Below are positions 1-7,378 of a stretch of 13,865 bases of DNA, in pieces. The notes beneath the pieces were generated by a model. It was not told the origin of the DNA. It saw only the letters and a program-made list of their open reading frames with translations, and made no database searches. The stretch is from Gammaproteobacteria bacterium (GTDB lineage: Bacteria > Pseudomonadota > Gammaproteobacteria > Comchoanobacterales > Comchoanobacteraceae), in NCBI GenBank assembly GCA_030829925.1, contig JAURNZ010000031.1, positions 1 through 13,865 of the forward strand. The letters are read 5' to 3'. The translations under genes were made by a program, and so were the position numbers. Position 1 is the stretch's first letter; each line of letters opens with the position of its first letter.

Positions 1-909
1 GAATTTGCTAAAGCTGGAAAAGAAATTGAAGATGGTATGCTATCGATTCAACCTTTCTTAAGCCAAACGACCCTTTCCTTCCACGACACAAATGAACTGG
101 GAGTACAGGAAGCATATGATCAAGCACTCAAAACCAATCCATCCGTTATCATTGGTCCTTTAACCAATAAAGACATGCAATCTTTGACAATCGATAACAG
201 CATACCTATGCTTGCATTTGCACCACCAAAATATCCTCATAACAATGTTGTCCATATGGGACATGACCCCTACCAAATTCCAAAGCTATTATCTTTATCT
301 AAGAAACTTGGGCACGAACATTTAGTTTGGTTAACAGATCCTGTGTTTACTAATATGCAAAGCTACTGGCCGAATAGTGTTGCTCGTTTTGGACAAATTC
401 CTATCAAATCAGATGCTTTGAAAACATTACTCATGGTCGATAATGATAGCGGTAGCCGTTCAACCAATACAAACCTTTCATATGATGGAATTTTGATGTT
501 AGGCAATGATACATTTGAATTACAAACAGTTGCACATGAATATCTGGTAAACCCAGTGCAAACATTTGTGACCCTGCCTGATACCAATATCCAAAAGCAT
601 TTCTATGAATATACCGTTATGTTAAAGAGTCCTTGGTTAAATCAAGACAACGATAATCCTCATGGTTACGCACCATTCAACTATATTTTATCAAAGGTCA
701 ATGCTCGCAACCAAACCTGGTATAATGCTGTAGGGATGGATGCCATCTTATTTGCTTATTTCAGTGATGAAATCAATGCCATAAAAACGCCTATGTATAT
801 GGCAACAGGACTAAGACAGCTCAATAAAAATGAATTCTCTCTTAAACTTAATGCTTACCAAGTGCAGGACAGTAAATGGCATCCTTTAATAACGCTAAAG
901 AGCATTTAA
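1..909 (+). CDS. lpoA: LpoA-like penicillin-binding protein activator, C-terminal part (5' truncated by the window)
   Basis: The reading frame is open from base 1, so the gene starts upstream; 302 residues are visible. In E. coli, LpoA is an outer-membrane lipoprotein that reaches through the periplasm to activate PBP1A; its C-terminal half has a periplasmic-binding-protein-like fold. The visible part fits that half: an early 'NPSVIIGPLTN' segment resembles the conserved IIGPL strand and turn of LpoA proteins, followed by alternating strands and helices. The end, around 'MATGLRQLNKNEFS', matches the usual closing region of the fold. The downstream dolP-like gene supports the call, since lpoA and dolP (yraP) lie close together in enterobacteria. 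Here yraN and diaA, which separate them in E. coli, are absent. The lipobox and N-terminal TPR half lie outside the window. Another periplasmic-binding-fold lipoprotein is the main alternative. Confidence 0.75.
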   Translation, partial: EFAKAGKEIEDGMLSIQPFLSQTTLSFHDTNELGVQEAYDQALKTNPSVIIGPLTNKDMQSLTIDNSIPMLAFAPPKYPHNNVVHMGHDPYQIPKLLSLSKKLGHEHLVWLTDPVFTNMQSYWPNSVARFGQIPIKSDALKTLLMVDNDSGSRSTNTNLSYDGILMLGNDTFELQTVAHEYLVNPVQTFVTLPDTNIQKHFYEYTVMLKSPWLNQDNDNPHGYAPFNYILSKVNARNQTWYNAVGMDAILFAYFSDEINAIKTPMYMATGLRQLNKNEFSLKLNAYQVQDSKWHPLITLKSI

Positions 910-955
910 AAGATTATGTATTGTAATTAAACCATTGATATGTTTAGATATAACC

Positions 956-1093
956 ATGCAAAACTTTAAAAACATCTCAAACATTGTATTACTTTCATGC
1001 ATGATTGCATTTACTACGACAGGCTGTACCACAGGTGCTTTTCTGCTAGGTGGTGCAACTGCAATCGTAGCAATGAATAAAATTAAAAATTAA
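956..1093 (+). CDS. putative 45-residue lipoprotein with a glycine/alanine-rich hydrophobic tail
   Basis: A short ORF starts 46 bases after the lpoA-like stop and was too small for automatic listing. It encodes a polar N-terminus, a hydrophobic stretch (IVLLSCMIAF, about residues 10-19), then 'TTTGC' with Cys at residue 24, followed by a small-residue hydrophobic tail (GAFLLGGATAIVA) and a Lys-rich end. The layout suggests a lipoprotein signal peptide. However, the lipobox is poor at position -3 (Thr rather than Leu), and I see no good Shine-Dalgarno sequence. The tail resembles the stretch just after the lipidated Cys in E. coli DolP (CVAAAVVGTAAVGT). The stop overlaps the convergent dolP-like stop by 4 bases. 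It is either a genuine small envelope lipoprotein or a chance ORF. No function can be assigned. Confidence 0.45.
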   Translation: MQNFKNISNIVLLSCMIAFTTTGCTTGAFLLGGATAIVAMNKIKN

Positions 1094-1656
1094 GAACGTT
1101 CTAAAATTGTAACAACTTTTCTGACGCCTGTTGTTTGTCTGGCTATTTGCGTGACTAATGCAGCCTCTTCAGATGAGACTTTACCCATTAGATAAACAAC
1201 GCCATTTTCAGTCACAACTTTAAACTTAGAAGCATGAATATTATAATCACTTAGCATCTGAGCTTTGATTTTAGTACTAATCCAACTGTCATTCGCTCTC
1301 ACAAGCGATGTTGCAGGTCCTTCAATGGAAATTCGATTTAAGACTCTTCTATGGTCAGCATGAGCATTAGCAATTCTTGCAACACCACTTCTTACTTTAC
1401 CATTAGGCACTTGCCCAAGCAGTAACATATTATTTTGGTAAACAACCACTCTAACCTGTTCAGAGTAACGTTTATATTGCTCCCTAATTTCTCTTGAAAC
1501 CTGATGAGATAAATCATCATCACGAAAAATATGTGAAATATTTCTGCGTGCAATGTGTGGATCATCATTCTCTGTAGGTGATGGTGAACTAAATTCAAGC
1601 CCTTCACAACCATAAAGACCAAGTAAAACTACTGAAGTAAGAATTAAACGTTTCAT
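1090..1656 (-). CDS. dolP: DolP-like lipoprotein with two BON domains
   Basis: DolP (formerly YraP) is an outer-membrane lipoprotein needed for envelope integrity; its second BON domain binds anionic phospholipid. The 188-residue product, close to E. coli's 191, begins MKRLILTSVVLLGLYGC, a short lipoprotein signal with lipobox LYG-C and the lipidated Cys at residue 17. The residue after Cys is Glu rather than Asp, consistent with outer-membrane sorting. BON1 spans about residues 48-115 (VVYQNNMLLLGQV) and BON2 about 122-186 (DSWISTKIKAQML, then VVTENGVVYLMGKV). I chose the ATG at 1656 over an in-frame ATG 30 bases upstream because only this start places the signal peptide at the N-terminus and has a Shine-Dalgarno (AAAGGT) a few bases upstream. 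It converges on the small lipoprotein ORF and diverges from the dehydrogenase gene. Confidence 0.87.
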   Translation of the reverse strand: MKRLILTSVVLLGLYGCEGLEFSSPSPTENDDPHIARRNISHIFRDDDLSHQVSREIREQYKRYSEQVRVVVYQNNMLLLGQVPNGKVRSGVARIANAHADHRRVLNRISIEGPATSLVRANDSWISTKIKAQMLSDYNIHASKFKVVTENGVVYLMGKVSSEEAALVTQIARQTTGVRKVVTILERS

Positions 1657-1751
1657 AAGTACCTTTATGCCACAATTCAGCCACATTTATCAAGTGTTAA
1701 AATAAATTCTTTAATATACTCTTTTCACCCAAAGCATGGTAAGTTAAAAAC

Positions 1752-2531
1752 ATGAAAGCTACTCTAAATAAACAACCAATAGCAGTTATCACTGGCGCCT
1801 CTAGTGGCCTTGGCGAAGCTTTTGTCTATGCACTTGCCAACGAAGGCTATCGATTAATTTTACTCGCTAGACGAAAAGAACGCTTAAAAGAAATTCAATC
1901 TAAAGTTTTAACTGATTGTCAAATACACCAGGTGGATCTTAGCAACATAAATGCGGTCAACGACATTTTAAAAATACTACCCTCACACATCGATTTATTA
2001 ATTTGCAATTCAGGCTACCGTATCAGTGCTGAATTTGAAGATGCAGATCCCACTGTAATCACCCAACAAATTTCGTGTATGATTGATGCCCATAATCGTT
2101 TAATGCAGCATTACTTAAAAACATTCAAAGAAAACAAAAATGGCCAAATCATCGTAGTAAGTTCAATTGCTGGTTTGCTACCAAGCCCAGGTCCACTTTA
2201 TGGTCCCATCAAAGCATATCAGCATCACCAAGCCATTAATCTACATGCTCACTATAAACATCATGGCATACATTGTATGAGTCTTTGTCCGGGATTAATT
2301 AGAACAGAATTTCATACTGTGAATGGGCTTACAGATTGGTCTAACATATCTTCTTGTTGGTGGATGACAGCTGATCAAGTAGCTAAAAAATCTCTTAAAA
2401 AGCTTCAGAAAAAGAAAACATTCTACATCCCTGGCTGGTATAACCAATTGCTATACATGGCAATTAGGCACTTACCTATTACCATACAACAGTGGTGGGT
2501 TCAGCGTTTCTTTGAAAAATCTAAGATATGA
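1752..2531 (+). CDS. short-chain dehydrogenase/reductase (classical SDR)
   Basis: This 259-residue protein is an NAD(P)-dependent oxidoreductase with a Rossmann fold. Visible SDR landmarks are the cofactor-binding TGASSGLG at residues 14-21; an LLICNSG strand in the place of the NNAG motif; the catalytic Ser in VVSSIAG; the catalytic Tyr-x3-Lys in LYGPIKAY; and the PG turn plus T in SLCPGLIRTEF. Two Arg residues in the 'LARRKERL' loop after strand 2 suggest a preference for NADPH. A hydrophobic C-terminal segment (YNQLLYMAIRHLP) resembles SDRs of the DltE/YqjQ type that act on lipid-like or small carbonyl substrates. The substrate cannot be read from sequence. The gene is monocistronic, divergent from the dolP-like gene. 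Its last 31 bases overlap, tail to tail, the 3' end of rsmG. A weak TATACT -10-like element lies in the 65-base upstream gap. Confidence 0.88.
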   Translation: MKATLNKQPIAVITGASSGLGEAFVYALANEGYRLILLARRKERLKEIQSKVLTDCQIHQVDLSNINAVNDILKILPSHIDLLICNSGYRISAEFEDADPTVITQQISCMIDAHNRLMQHYLKTFKENKNGQIIVVSSIAGLLPSPGPLYGPIKAYQHHQAINLHAHYKHHGIHCMSLCPGLIRTEFHTVNGLTDWSNISSCWWMTADQVAKKSLKKLQKKKTFYIPGWYNQLLYMAIRHLPITIQQWWVQRFFEKSKI

Positions 2532-3127
2532 CGTTTATCAGACCTGTTGGGTATAAAAACCTCTGTGATGATTGGAACTTGTGTAATTTTTTCAAGCTCA
2601 ACTTCGGGCTTTTGTCCTTTCATTAACAAAAGCTTTGTATATGGCAGGTGTTTTACCCATTTAAGAATGGTATCAGATTGAGAGACTGCTCTTGCTATAA
2701 TCATATCCAATGAACCATCTTCTGGCTCAAAAGACTCAATACGAGCATGAACAGTAGTTATATTTGTTAAACCAAGTGTATCAATAAAAAACTGACATGC
2801 TTTCATTTTTTTTTCTCTTGCATCCAACAGAGTGATTTTAAGATTTGGATACATGATTGCAATAGGAATACCTGGAAGACCAGCACCTGATCCGATATCT
2901 AGCACTGTATGATTATCAGCTAGTTCATCCAACCAAGGCTTTAGAGTTAAACTATCAAGTAAGTGAAGGTCTATTGCTTCAACAAAGTCAGTAATTGAGG
3001 TTAGATTAAATGACTGATTAACCTCTAACAGCATATCTAAATAATTAAGAAGCAATTCAGATTGAACATCTGACACCTTGTAACCAAGTATGCTTAGCCC
3101 TTTAAGCAGTTGCTCATTCGGTGTCAT
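2501..3127 (-). CDS. rsmG: 16S rRNA (guanine-527-N7)-methyltransferase RsmG
   Basis: RsmG uses S-adenosylmethionine to make m7G527 in helix 18 of 16S rRNA; loss of it gives low-level streptomycin resistance in several bacteria. The 208-residue product has the family length. It shows the N-terminal helical part with 'NLTSI', then the SAM-binding motif VLDIGSGAGLPGIPIA (residues 75-90), the acidic end of strand 2 (LLDAREKK), and the IIARAV strand followed by a basic helix. The ATG at 3127 lies 14 bases inside sspB with no clear Shine-Dalgarno, so translation is probably coupled to sspB. In most bacteria rsmG sits with mnmG near parA and the origin; here it is the last gene of the rplM-rpsI-sspA-sspB operon. 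Its 3' end overlaps the convergent dehydrogenase gene. Confidence 0.97.
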   Translation of the reverse strand: MTPNEQLLKGLSILGYKVSDVQSELLLNYLDMLLEVNQSFNLTSITDFVEAIDLHLLDSLTLKPWLDELADNHTVLDIGSGAGLPGIPIAIMYPNLKITLLDAREKKMKACQFFIDTLGLTNITTVHARIESFEPEDGSLDMIIARAVSQSDTILKWVKHLPYTKLLLMKGQKPEVELEKITQVPIITEVFIPNRSDKRHILDFSKKR

Positions 3128-3515
3128 TATTTTTTTTTACTAATTTGAAAGGTGACTTTGGTTTTTCAACAACCTCTGGCTCACCTTCATCAACGTATAG
3201 TTCATCTTCATCAAAATACATACCCTGCCCATTATCAAGACAATAAATTGCCTTAACCGCTTGAACAGGAAACTGTACTTCATGTACGGTTTGATTAAAA
3301 GATGCTAAAAATACGATATCAGTGATGCCAAGCTTTAACTCACTTACAGCATCAGGAGAAACATTTAAAAGCACACAATTGTCATCATCCACATGACAGG
3401 CATCTGGCAATTTCACCCCAGGGGCAAAAGCATCTAATAATATGTAAGGTGTTACCTGGTTATCAACTAACCAGTTATATGTTGCTTGTATAAAATAAGG
3501 TTTATTAGATGTCAT
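3114..3515 (-). CDS. sspB: SspB, ClpXP protease specificity-enhancing factor
   Basis: SspB is an adaptor that delivers ssrA-tagged and other substrates to the ClpXP protease. The 133-residue product starts with the conserved dimer and tag-binding domain (KPYFIQATYNWLVDN, then the TPYILLDA strand). The core is followed by an acidic flexible linker (about residues 101-120). The C-terminus carries SPFKLVKK (residues 121-128), matching the XB ClpX-docking motif found at the end of E. coli SspB (LRVVK). Domain and docking peptide are therefore both intact. The start overlaps the end of sspA by 11 bases and the stop overlaps rsmG by 14 bases. A run of nine A residues in the coding strand follows the docking motif; slippage there would alter only the last few residues and the coupling to rsmG. 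Confidence 0.95.
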   Translation of the reverse strand: MTSNKPYFIQATYNWLVDNQVTPYILLDAFAPGVKLPDACHVDDDNCVLLNVSPDAVSELKLGITDIVFLASFNQTVHEVQFPVQAVKAIYCLDNGQGMYFDEDELYVDEGEPEVVEKPKSPFKLVKKNNDTE

Positions 3516-4116
3516 CAGTTAGTTCAGAATACACTTCTTGCTCTGAAAGTGATGCTTGAAAGCTATCTCTAGCAAACACATTATCAGCATAAGCCTGTAG
3601 TAATTTTGAATAATTTGAAAAATCCACACCCATTTGTTGCAAACGCCATAAGATTGGTGCAACTGCACAATCAACTAATGAGAGTTCGCTACTCAAGAAA
3701 AATGTATTATCTTCAAGTAATGGGGTTAATTGTAGGATCTGATTCATCAACTCATTTATTTTTTCATCAGTCTTTTCTTCAAGCAATGCTTCCATCAATG
3801 GAAACCATGTTTGTTCAATTTTACCAACCAATAGCCGCGATTTTGCTCGTGCAACTGGATAAACAGGAAGCAACGGCGGATGAGGAAAACGCTCATCAAG
3901 GTATTCAGTCATCACAGATGCGATGTCTAAAACTAAATCTCTATCAACTAGCAGCGGTAATTGACCATCTGGGCTAATTTCTAACAGGCCAGGATCAACG
4001 TTGTTTTCGTTAACCTGAATAATATCAGCGGTAATTGCTTTTTCAGCAAGCGTGATGTGTAAGCGCTGACTATTGATGTCAGTACCTACATAAAGTGTCA
4101 TTGAGTTTCTTTTCAT
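3505..4116 (-). CDS. sspA: SspA, stringent starvation protein A (GST fold, RNA polymerase-associated)
   Basis: SspA is a glutathione-S-transferase-fold protein without GST activity that binds RNA polymerase and alters transcription under starvation and acid stress; in several pathogens it regulates virulence genes. The 203-residue product has the thioredoxin-like N-terminal domain (MTLYVGTDINSQRLHITLAEKA), the cis-Pro region (GQLPLLVDRD) and the highly conserved surface EYLDERFPHPPLLPVYPVAR. That surface includes the Pro-His-Pro patch (residues 78-80) needed for polymerase contact in E. coli. An all-helical C-terminal domain follows. I kept the ATG at 4116 because MKRNSMTLY aligns with the KRSVMTLF start region of E. 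coli SspA; an ATG five codons later is possible. It begins 2 bases after rpsI. The petABC (cytochrome bc1) genes that often lie between rpsI and sspA are absent. Confidence 0.95.
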   Translation of the reverse strand: MKRNSMTLYVGTDINSQRLHITLAEKAITADIIQVNENNVDPGLLEISPDGQLPLLVDRDLVLDIASVMTEYLDERFPHPPLLPVYPVARAKSRLLVGKIEQTWFPLMEALLEEKTDEKINELMNQILQLTPLLEDNTFFLSSELSLVDCAVAPILWRLQQMGVDFSNYSKLLQAYADNVFARDSFQASLSEQEVYSELTDDI

Positions 4117-4118
4117 AA

Positions 4119-4610
4119 TTATCGTTTTGAGTATTGTGGCTTCTTACGGGCCTTAACATATCCAACACGTTTTCTTAGAACTGCTCTAGGGTCACGTGTT
4201 AAATAACCTTTTTTTCTTAACTTTTGACGCCATGTTAATGTTACTTCAACAGTATCGTCGCTTTCTTCAGAACTTTCTTCTTGATCGTTACTAGTGACTG
4301 CTCTATTCAAAACAGTTTTTTCAAAGATGTCTAGACACTTTGAAATACCATGTCTAACAGCATCTGCCTGACCAGTAACGCCACCACCTTTAACAAAGCA
4401 GATGCAATCAAAATTGCCTTCCTGCTCTAATAACTTAAATGGGTCTACTACAGCATCAAACCATAGCGTCTGCTCACCAAAATAATCTTGAGCAGTTTTA
4501 CCATTGATAATGATATTACCCTTACCTTTTTGCATATACACACGTGAAGTAGCTTCTTTACGGCCACCAGTTGCGTAGATTGCGTCTTTAGATACTTTAA
4601 GCTTAGTCAT
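4119..4610 (-). CDS. rpsI: 30S ribosomal protein S9 with an internal acidic insertion
   Basis: S9 binds 16S rRNA in the 30S head and its C-terminal tail reaches the P-site tRNA. The family core is clear: ATGGRKEATSRVY near the N-terminus, the VKGGGVTGQADAVRHGIS block (residues 73-90), TRDPRAVLRKRVG and the basic tail ending KKPQYSKR, whose last Arg contacts tRNA. The product is 163 residues against 130 in E. coli. Most of the extra length lies between VRHGI and LRKKG, where about 27 residues are inserted (roughly 97-128), including the strongly acidic SNDQEESSEESDD. I chose the ATG at 4610: it follows a GGAAG element and overlaps the rplM stop by 8 bases (ATGACTAA). An in-frame ATG at 4625 lacks a Shine-Dalgarno. 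Codon usage looks uniform across the insert and the frame is intact. Confidence 0.97.
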   Translation of the reverse strand: MTKLKVSKDAIYATGGRKEATSRVYMQKGKGNIIINGKTAQDYFGEQTLWFDAVVDPFKLLEQEGNFDCICFVKGGGVTGQADAVRHGISKCLDIFEKTVLNRAVTSNDQEESSEESDDTVEVTLTWRQKLRKKGYLTRDPRAVLRKRVGYVKARKKPQYSKR

Positions 4611-5022
4611 TTTTGTTGCTTCCATTTACTTGTGCTGTATGCGGGTGTTCAGAGCCGTTATACAATCTTAATCTTTTTAACATTACAGAACCTAAAGGAC
4701 CTTTAGGCAACATTCTTTTGACTGCAAGCATAACTACACGTGTAGGATGCTTTTCTTGCATTTTGGTATATGGCACTGATTTAATACCACCTGGATAACC
4801 AGTATGCCAGTCATAACGTTTGTCCTTAGATGTACAAATGATTTCTGAACAATTTGTGATAACGACCGCATCGCCATTTGCAAGATACTTGCTGTACTCT
4901 GGCTTATGCTTTCCCTGTAATATCATAGCAACCTGAGTTGCTAGACGACCTAGTCGTTTGCCAGTGCCATCAAAGTGATGCCACTGCAAATTAGGCTGTG
5001 GTTTAGTTTCAATTGTTTTCAT
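4603..5022 (-). CDS. rplM: 50S ribosomal protein L13
   Basis: L13 is an early 50S assembly protein that binds 23S rRNA. The 139-residue product matches the family length (142 in E. coli) and landmarks: MKTIETKP start, GKRLGRLATQVA, the GKHKPEYSKYLANGD loop, HTGYPGGIK, and the signature VKRMLPKGPLG followed by LYNGSEHPH. It is the first gene of the compact rplM-rpsI-sspA-sspB-rsmG operon. A TAGGT element sits just before the ATG. In E. coli L13 represses this operon by binding its own leader; I cannot show that here, although a short inverted repeat lies upstream at 5045-5058. No convincing promoter could be fixed in the 82-base gap to the next upstream gene. Confidence 0.98.
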   Translation of the reverse strand: MKTIETKPQPNLQWHHFDGTGKRLGRLATQVAMILQGKHKPEYSKYLANGDAVVITNCSEIICTSKDKRYDWHTGYPGGIKSVPYTKMQEKHPTRVVMLAVKRMLPKGPLGSVMLKRLRLYNGSEHPHTAQVNGSNKND

Positions 5023-5044
5023 AACTACCTATGTTATACAAATA

Positions 5045-5058
5045 TGCCTAAAAAGGCA
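5045..5058. other. short inverted repeat upstream of rplM
   Basis: TGCCT and AGGCA flank four A residues, 23 bases before the rplM start codon. On the plus strand a T-run follows two bases later, but no plus-strand gene leads into it. On the minus strand (the rplM direction) there is no U-run after it. It could be a leader hairpin, an operator or chance. The adjacent 5067-5082 stretch holds a second AT-rich palindrome (TTAAG/CTTAA around an EcoRI-like GAATTC). Nothing else is recognisable in this gap. Confidence 0.3.
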
Positions 5059-5104
5059 ACATTTTTTTAAGAATTCCTTAATATTTCCATCTCAAATATA
5101 CTTA

Positions 5105-6151
5105 TTAGCCATTGGAAAATAAGCCCTGGGTAACAGGGATATTTGATGAATTACCCTGCTGCTCAAACATTAAACTTTTAAACTTTTCCTTGACTGAACT
5201 GTCATGACGACCCTTATCAAACAAGTTAACTACAAGTGCATTTCGCACTTCCTGCCAAGCAGGCTCATGAGGCTCACTGCTAGTTAAATATTCTACTACA
5301 CCCTGTTCACTTACACCTGTTTTAAACAATGATAGCAAGTCAACATTAGTCTTCAGTGTATCAGCTTCAAGCATCTCATCTATCTCAGACAAAACATCAT
5401 CCCGCTTAATTATACCTAATACATCACGCATAATCTCTAGCTGCTCATCATTAATTTCAGACATCAGCAAATCCATTTGCTTAGGGCAATAAGATGAAAA
5501 TGCACTTGGCAATTCATCATTAAACCAAGCGCTCAAAGCGTAGCCAACAGGATAAAAAATCAATAGCCCAGGCATAATAGCTAACAAACTAATCACTAAT
5601 GAACATGCATGCCTCAACAATTCACATGGAAGAATAATTGCTGCCGCCAAAAGATCAGATATGAAATTAGCGACCCCTAAGATAAAGTTATCGCCACTCC
5701 ACTCTTCATCCTTTATTAAATTACCATAGAATTTATTAATGGAGAAATCATAGATCAATAAAAGTACTAAACTTGGAAAAGTTAATATATCAACAAGCAT
5801 ATGTCTTAAATGACGCAAGCAATAGCGCGACCACCCTGCAAAAAAATTTACATCAGGACTATAGACTACATTCAATGCTGCATCACCAAGATTATAAAAT
5901 GGATGCAAAATGCCATTTAATCGCTCACCAACCCTTTCCCACTTGAAAAAACTATTCAAATACATATGCTTTGAACGAACGAGGGTATACTTTGACTTCG
6001 CTTGACCTAACTCTGTTGCAAGCGCAACAAAGAAATCAGAACCCTGATGTTGACCATCGTAATCATTAGACATTTCATGCCTATCATTAAGGATAAATTC
6101 GATTTTTTTATTACCTAACGAAGCAAATAATTCTGGCCATTCTGCTGACAT
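5105..6151 (-). CDS. unrecognised membrane protein, paralog of the upstream neighbour
   Basis: I do not recognise this 348-residue protein. It has no signal peptide. A soluble N-terminal part (about 1-100) is followed by a hydrophobic core with segments near residues 118-136, 155-174 and 178-206, then a soluble acidic, helix-rich C-terminal part (about 220-348). The core shares ordered motifs with the gene just upstream on the same strand (6155-7348): FYGNLIKDEEW (141-151) against FTGELNDKEFW, and PCELLRH (175-181) against PFDIIGH, with 24 and 26 residues between the Trp and the Pro. The two therefore look like tandem duplicates. A GAGG element 9 bases before the ATG lies inside the upstream gene's 3' end and the two genes are 3 bases apart, so they form an operon. 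No enzymatic motif is visible. A secreted or membrane-inserted effector is possible but unproven. Confidence 0.85.
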   Translation of the reverse strand: MSAEWPELFASLGNKKIEFILNDRHEMSNDYDGQHQGSDFFVALATELGQAKSKYTLVRSKHMYLNSFFKWERVGERLNGILHPFYNLGDAALNVVYSPDVNFFAGWSRYCLRHLRHMLVDILTFPSLVLLLIYDFSINKFYGNLIKDEEWSGDNFILGVANFISDLLAAAIILPCELLRHACSLVISLLAIMPGLLIFYPVGYALSAWFNDELPSAFSSYCPKQMDLLMSEINDEQLEIMRDVLGIIKRDDVLSEIDEMLEADTLKTNVDLLSLFKTGVSEQGVVEYLTSSEPHEPAWQEVRNALVVNLFDKGRHDSSVKEKFKSLMFEQQGNSSNIPVTQGLFSNG

Positions 6152-6154
6152 ACT

Positions 6155-7348
6155 TTACTGCCTCACACCATCAAACAAGCTATTAAAGGCTTCGGTAGTC
6201 ATCATGTTTTGTGGCTCAGTAGTTGGTTTAGATTCAGCAGCATCTTTAGGAGTCGATGCTTCGCTAACTGGAGTTGATGATATACTAGGGGACAGATTCG
6301 CGCTATCGTCAGTTGACGATGACTTAGATCTGCTCCCTGAGTCATACTCAGAAAAAAATGTATCACCTTTTAATTGTTCTAATCGAACAAGGGGTAATGG
6401 TCCATCAACTTTTTCAGCAGTCTTAATTTCAATTGATGCTACAAATTGAGACAACAGATGAGTAGCAGATTGACCACTTTCTTCGCCACGTTCTTGAACA
6501 AGCGTGTTCCAAGCCTCCGTCAAACCTTGACAAACGTCTAAATCTTCGCCTAGATCTACGCCATCATCTAAGTCAACACGTCGTATTTCTAGCGCTTTTT
6601 TATCATTGAATTGAATAATATAATTTCCAAAACCTTGATGGCTGATAAAATTATTTACATCTTCTAAAGAGTATTTGCTCACAGGCTCAATTTGCTCATA
6701 TACGACAACGCCATTGTCAGGATCCTTTGCCTCACTAAAGAATGCATCTTTAAATGAACGACATGCCGAACCTATAAGAATCATTAATGGACTGGTTACA
6801 AATAAAGCAGCACCTATAATAATCTCGACCACATGTCCAATGATATCAAACGGCACTTTTAAGACAACCCATGCAAAGGTATTAAGAATTATGTGATACC
6901 ATGGCTGGTCTTTTACATTTGGTACATCCCAAAATTCCTTATCATTAAGTTCACCTGTAAACAATCTTACAAATGGCTCAACAACCAAGTGATACATGAC
7001 GTAACTTGAAAATAAACGGACTGGATAAACAACCATATCTTGAAAATATTGCCACAAGCTACCTAAATAATTTAAAACACCATTGATAACTGAATTCAAT
7101 ACTCCCCATGAGGTATATTCAACATTTGGTTTTGATTTTTCATTGAAAACTTCATAAACATCATTGCTCACAATTTTATATGCTCTAAAAGCACTCGAAA
7201 AACTCGTACCCAAGTCTGAAAAATTAAAACCCTCCGGTAATTTATTATTTAAATCTTCTTTATCATAGTCATATGCATTGATATACCTTGCTGGCATAAA
7301 TTTGTCTAATGTTGTTGCTTTATTTAATTTTAATTCGTATCGCTTCAT
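6155..7348 (-). CDS. unrecognised membrane protein with Ser/Thr-rich C-terminal tail
   Basis: This 397-residue protein has no recognisable family and no signal peptide. The N-terminal ~75 residues are soluble. Residues 82-125 form a long aromatic, amphipathic to hydrophobic stretch. Hydrophobic segments follow at about 151-168 and 170-193, with FTGELNDKEFW at 130-140 between the first and second. Residues 200-335 are soluble and mixed. Residues about 337-380 are low-complexity and rich in Ser, Thr and Pro (for example SRSKSSSTDDSA), ending in a short amphipathic tail (MTTEAFNSLFDGVRQ). It is the first gene of a two-gene operon with its paralog downstream. Its ATG has a strong Shine-Dalgarno (TAGGAG, 9 bases away) and a near-consensus promoter. 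A disordered tail with a short terminal helix is common in type IV secretion substrates, but that is only suggestive. Confidence 0.87.
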   Translation of the reverse strand: MKRYELKLNKATTLDKFMPARYINAYDYDKEDLNNKLPEGFNFSDLGTSFSSAFRAYKIVSNDVYEVFNEKSKPNVEYTSWGVLNSVINGVLNYLGSLWQYFQDMVVYPVRLFSSYVMYHLVVEPFVRLFTGELNDKEFWDVPNVKDQPWYHIILNTFAWVVLKVPFDIIGHVVEIIIGAALFVTSPLMILIGSACRSFKDAFFSEAKDPDNGVVVYEQIEPVSKYSLEDVNNFISHQGFGNYIIQFNDKKALEIRRVDLDDGVDLGEDLDVCQGLTEAWNTLVQERGEESGQSATHLLSQFVASIEIKTAEKVDGPLPLVRLEQLKGDTFFSEYDSGSRSKSSSTDDSANLSPSISSTPVSEASTPKDAAESKPTTEPQNMMTTEAFNSLFDGVRQ

Positions 7349-7378
7349 AGAATTTAACTCCTAGATCATTATTTATAC

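Noticed and set aside
3606..3977. 123-codon plus-strand ORF opposite sspA
   Set aside because: It is fully antisense to a well-conserved gene, with no ribosome-binding site or recognisable family.
5045..5070. Plus-strand hairpin followed by T-run as a terminator
   Set aside because: The stem is only 5 bp, the T-run is offset, and no plus-strand gene leads into it.
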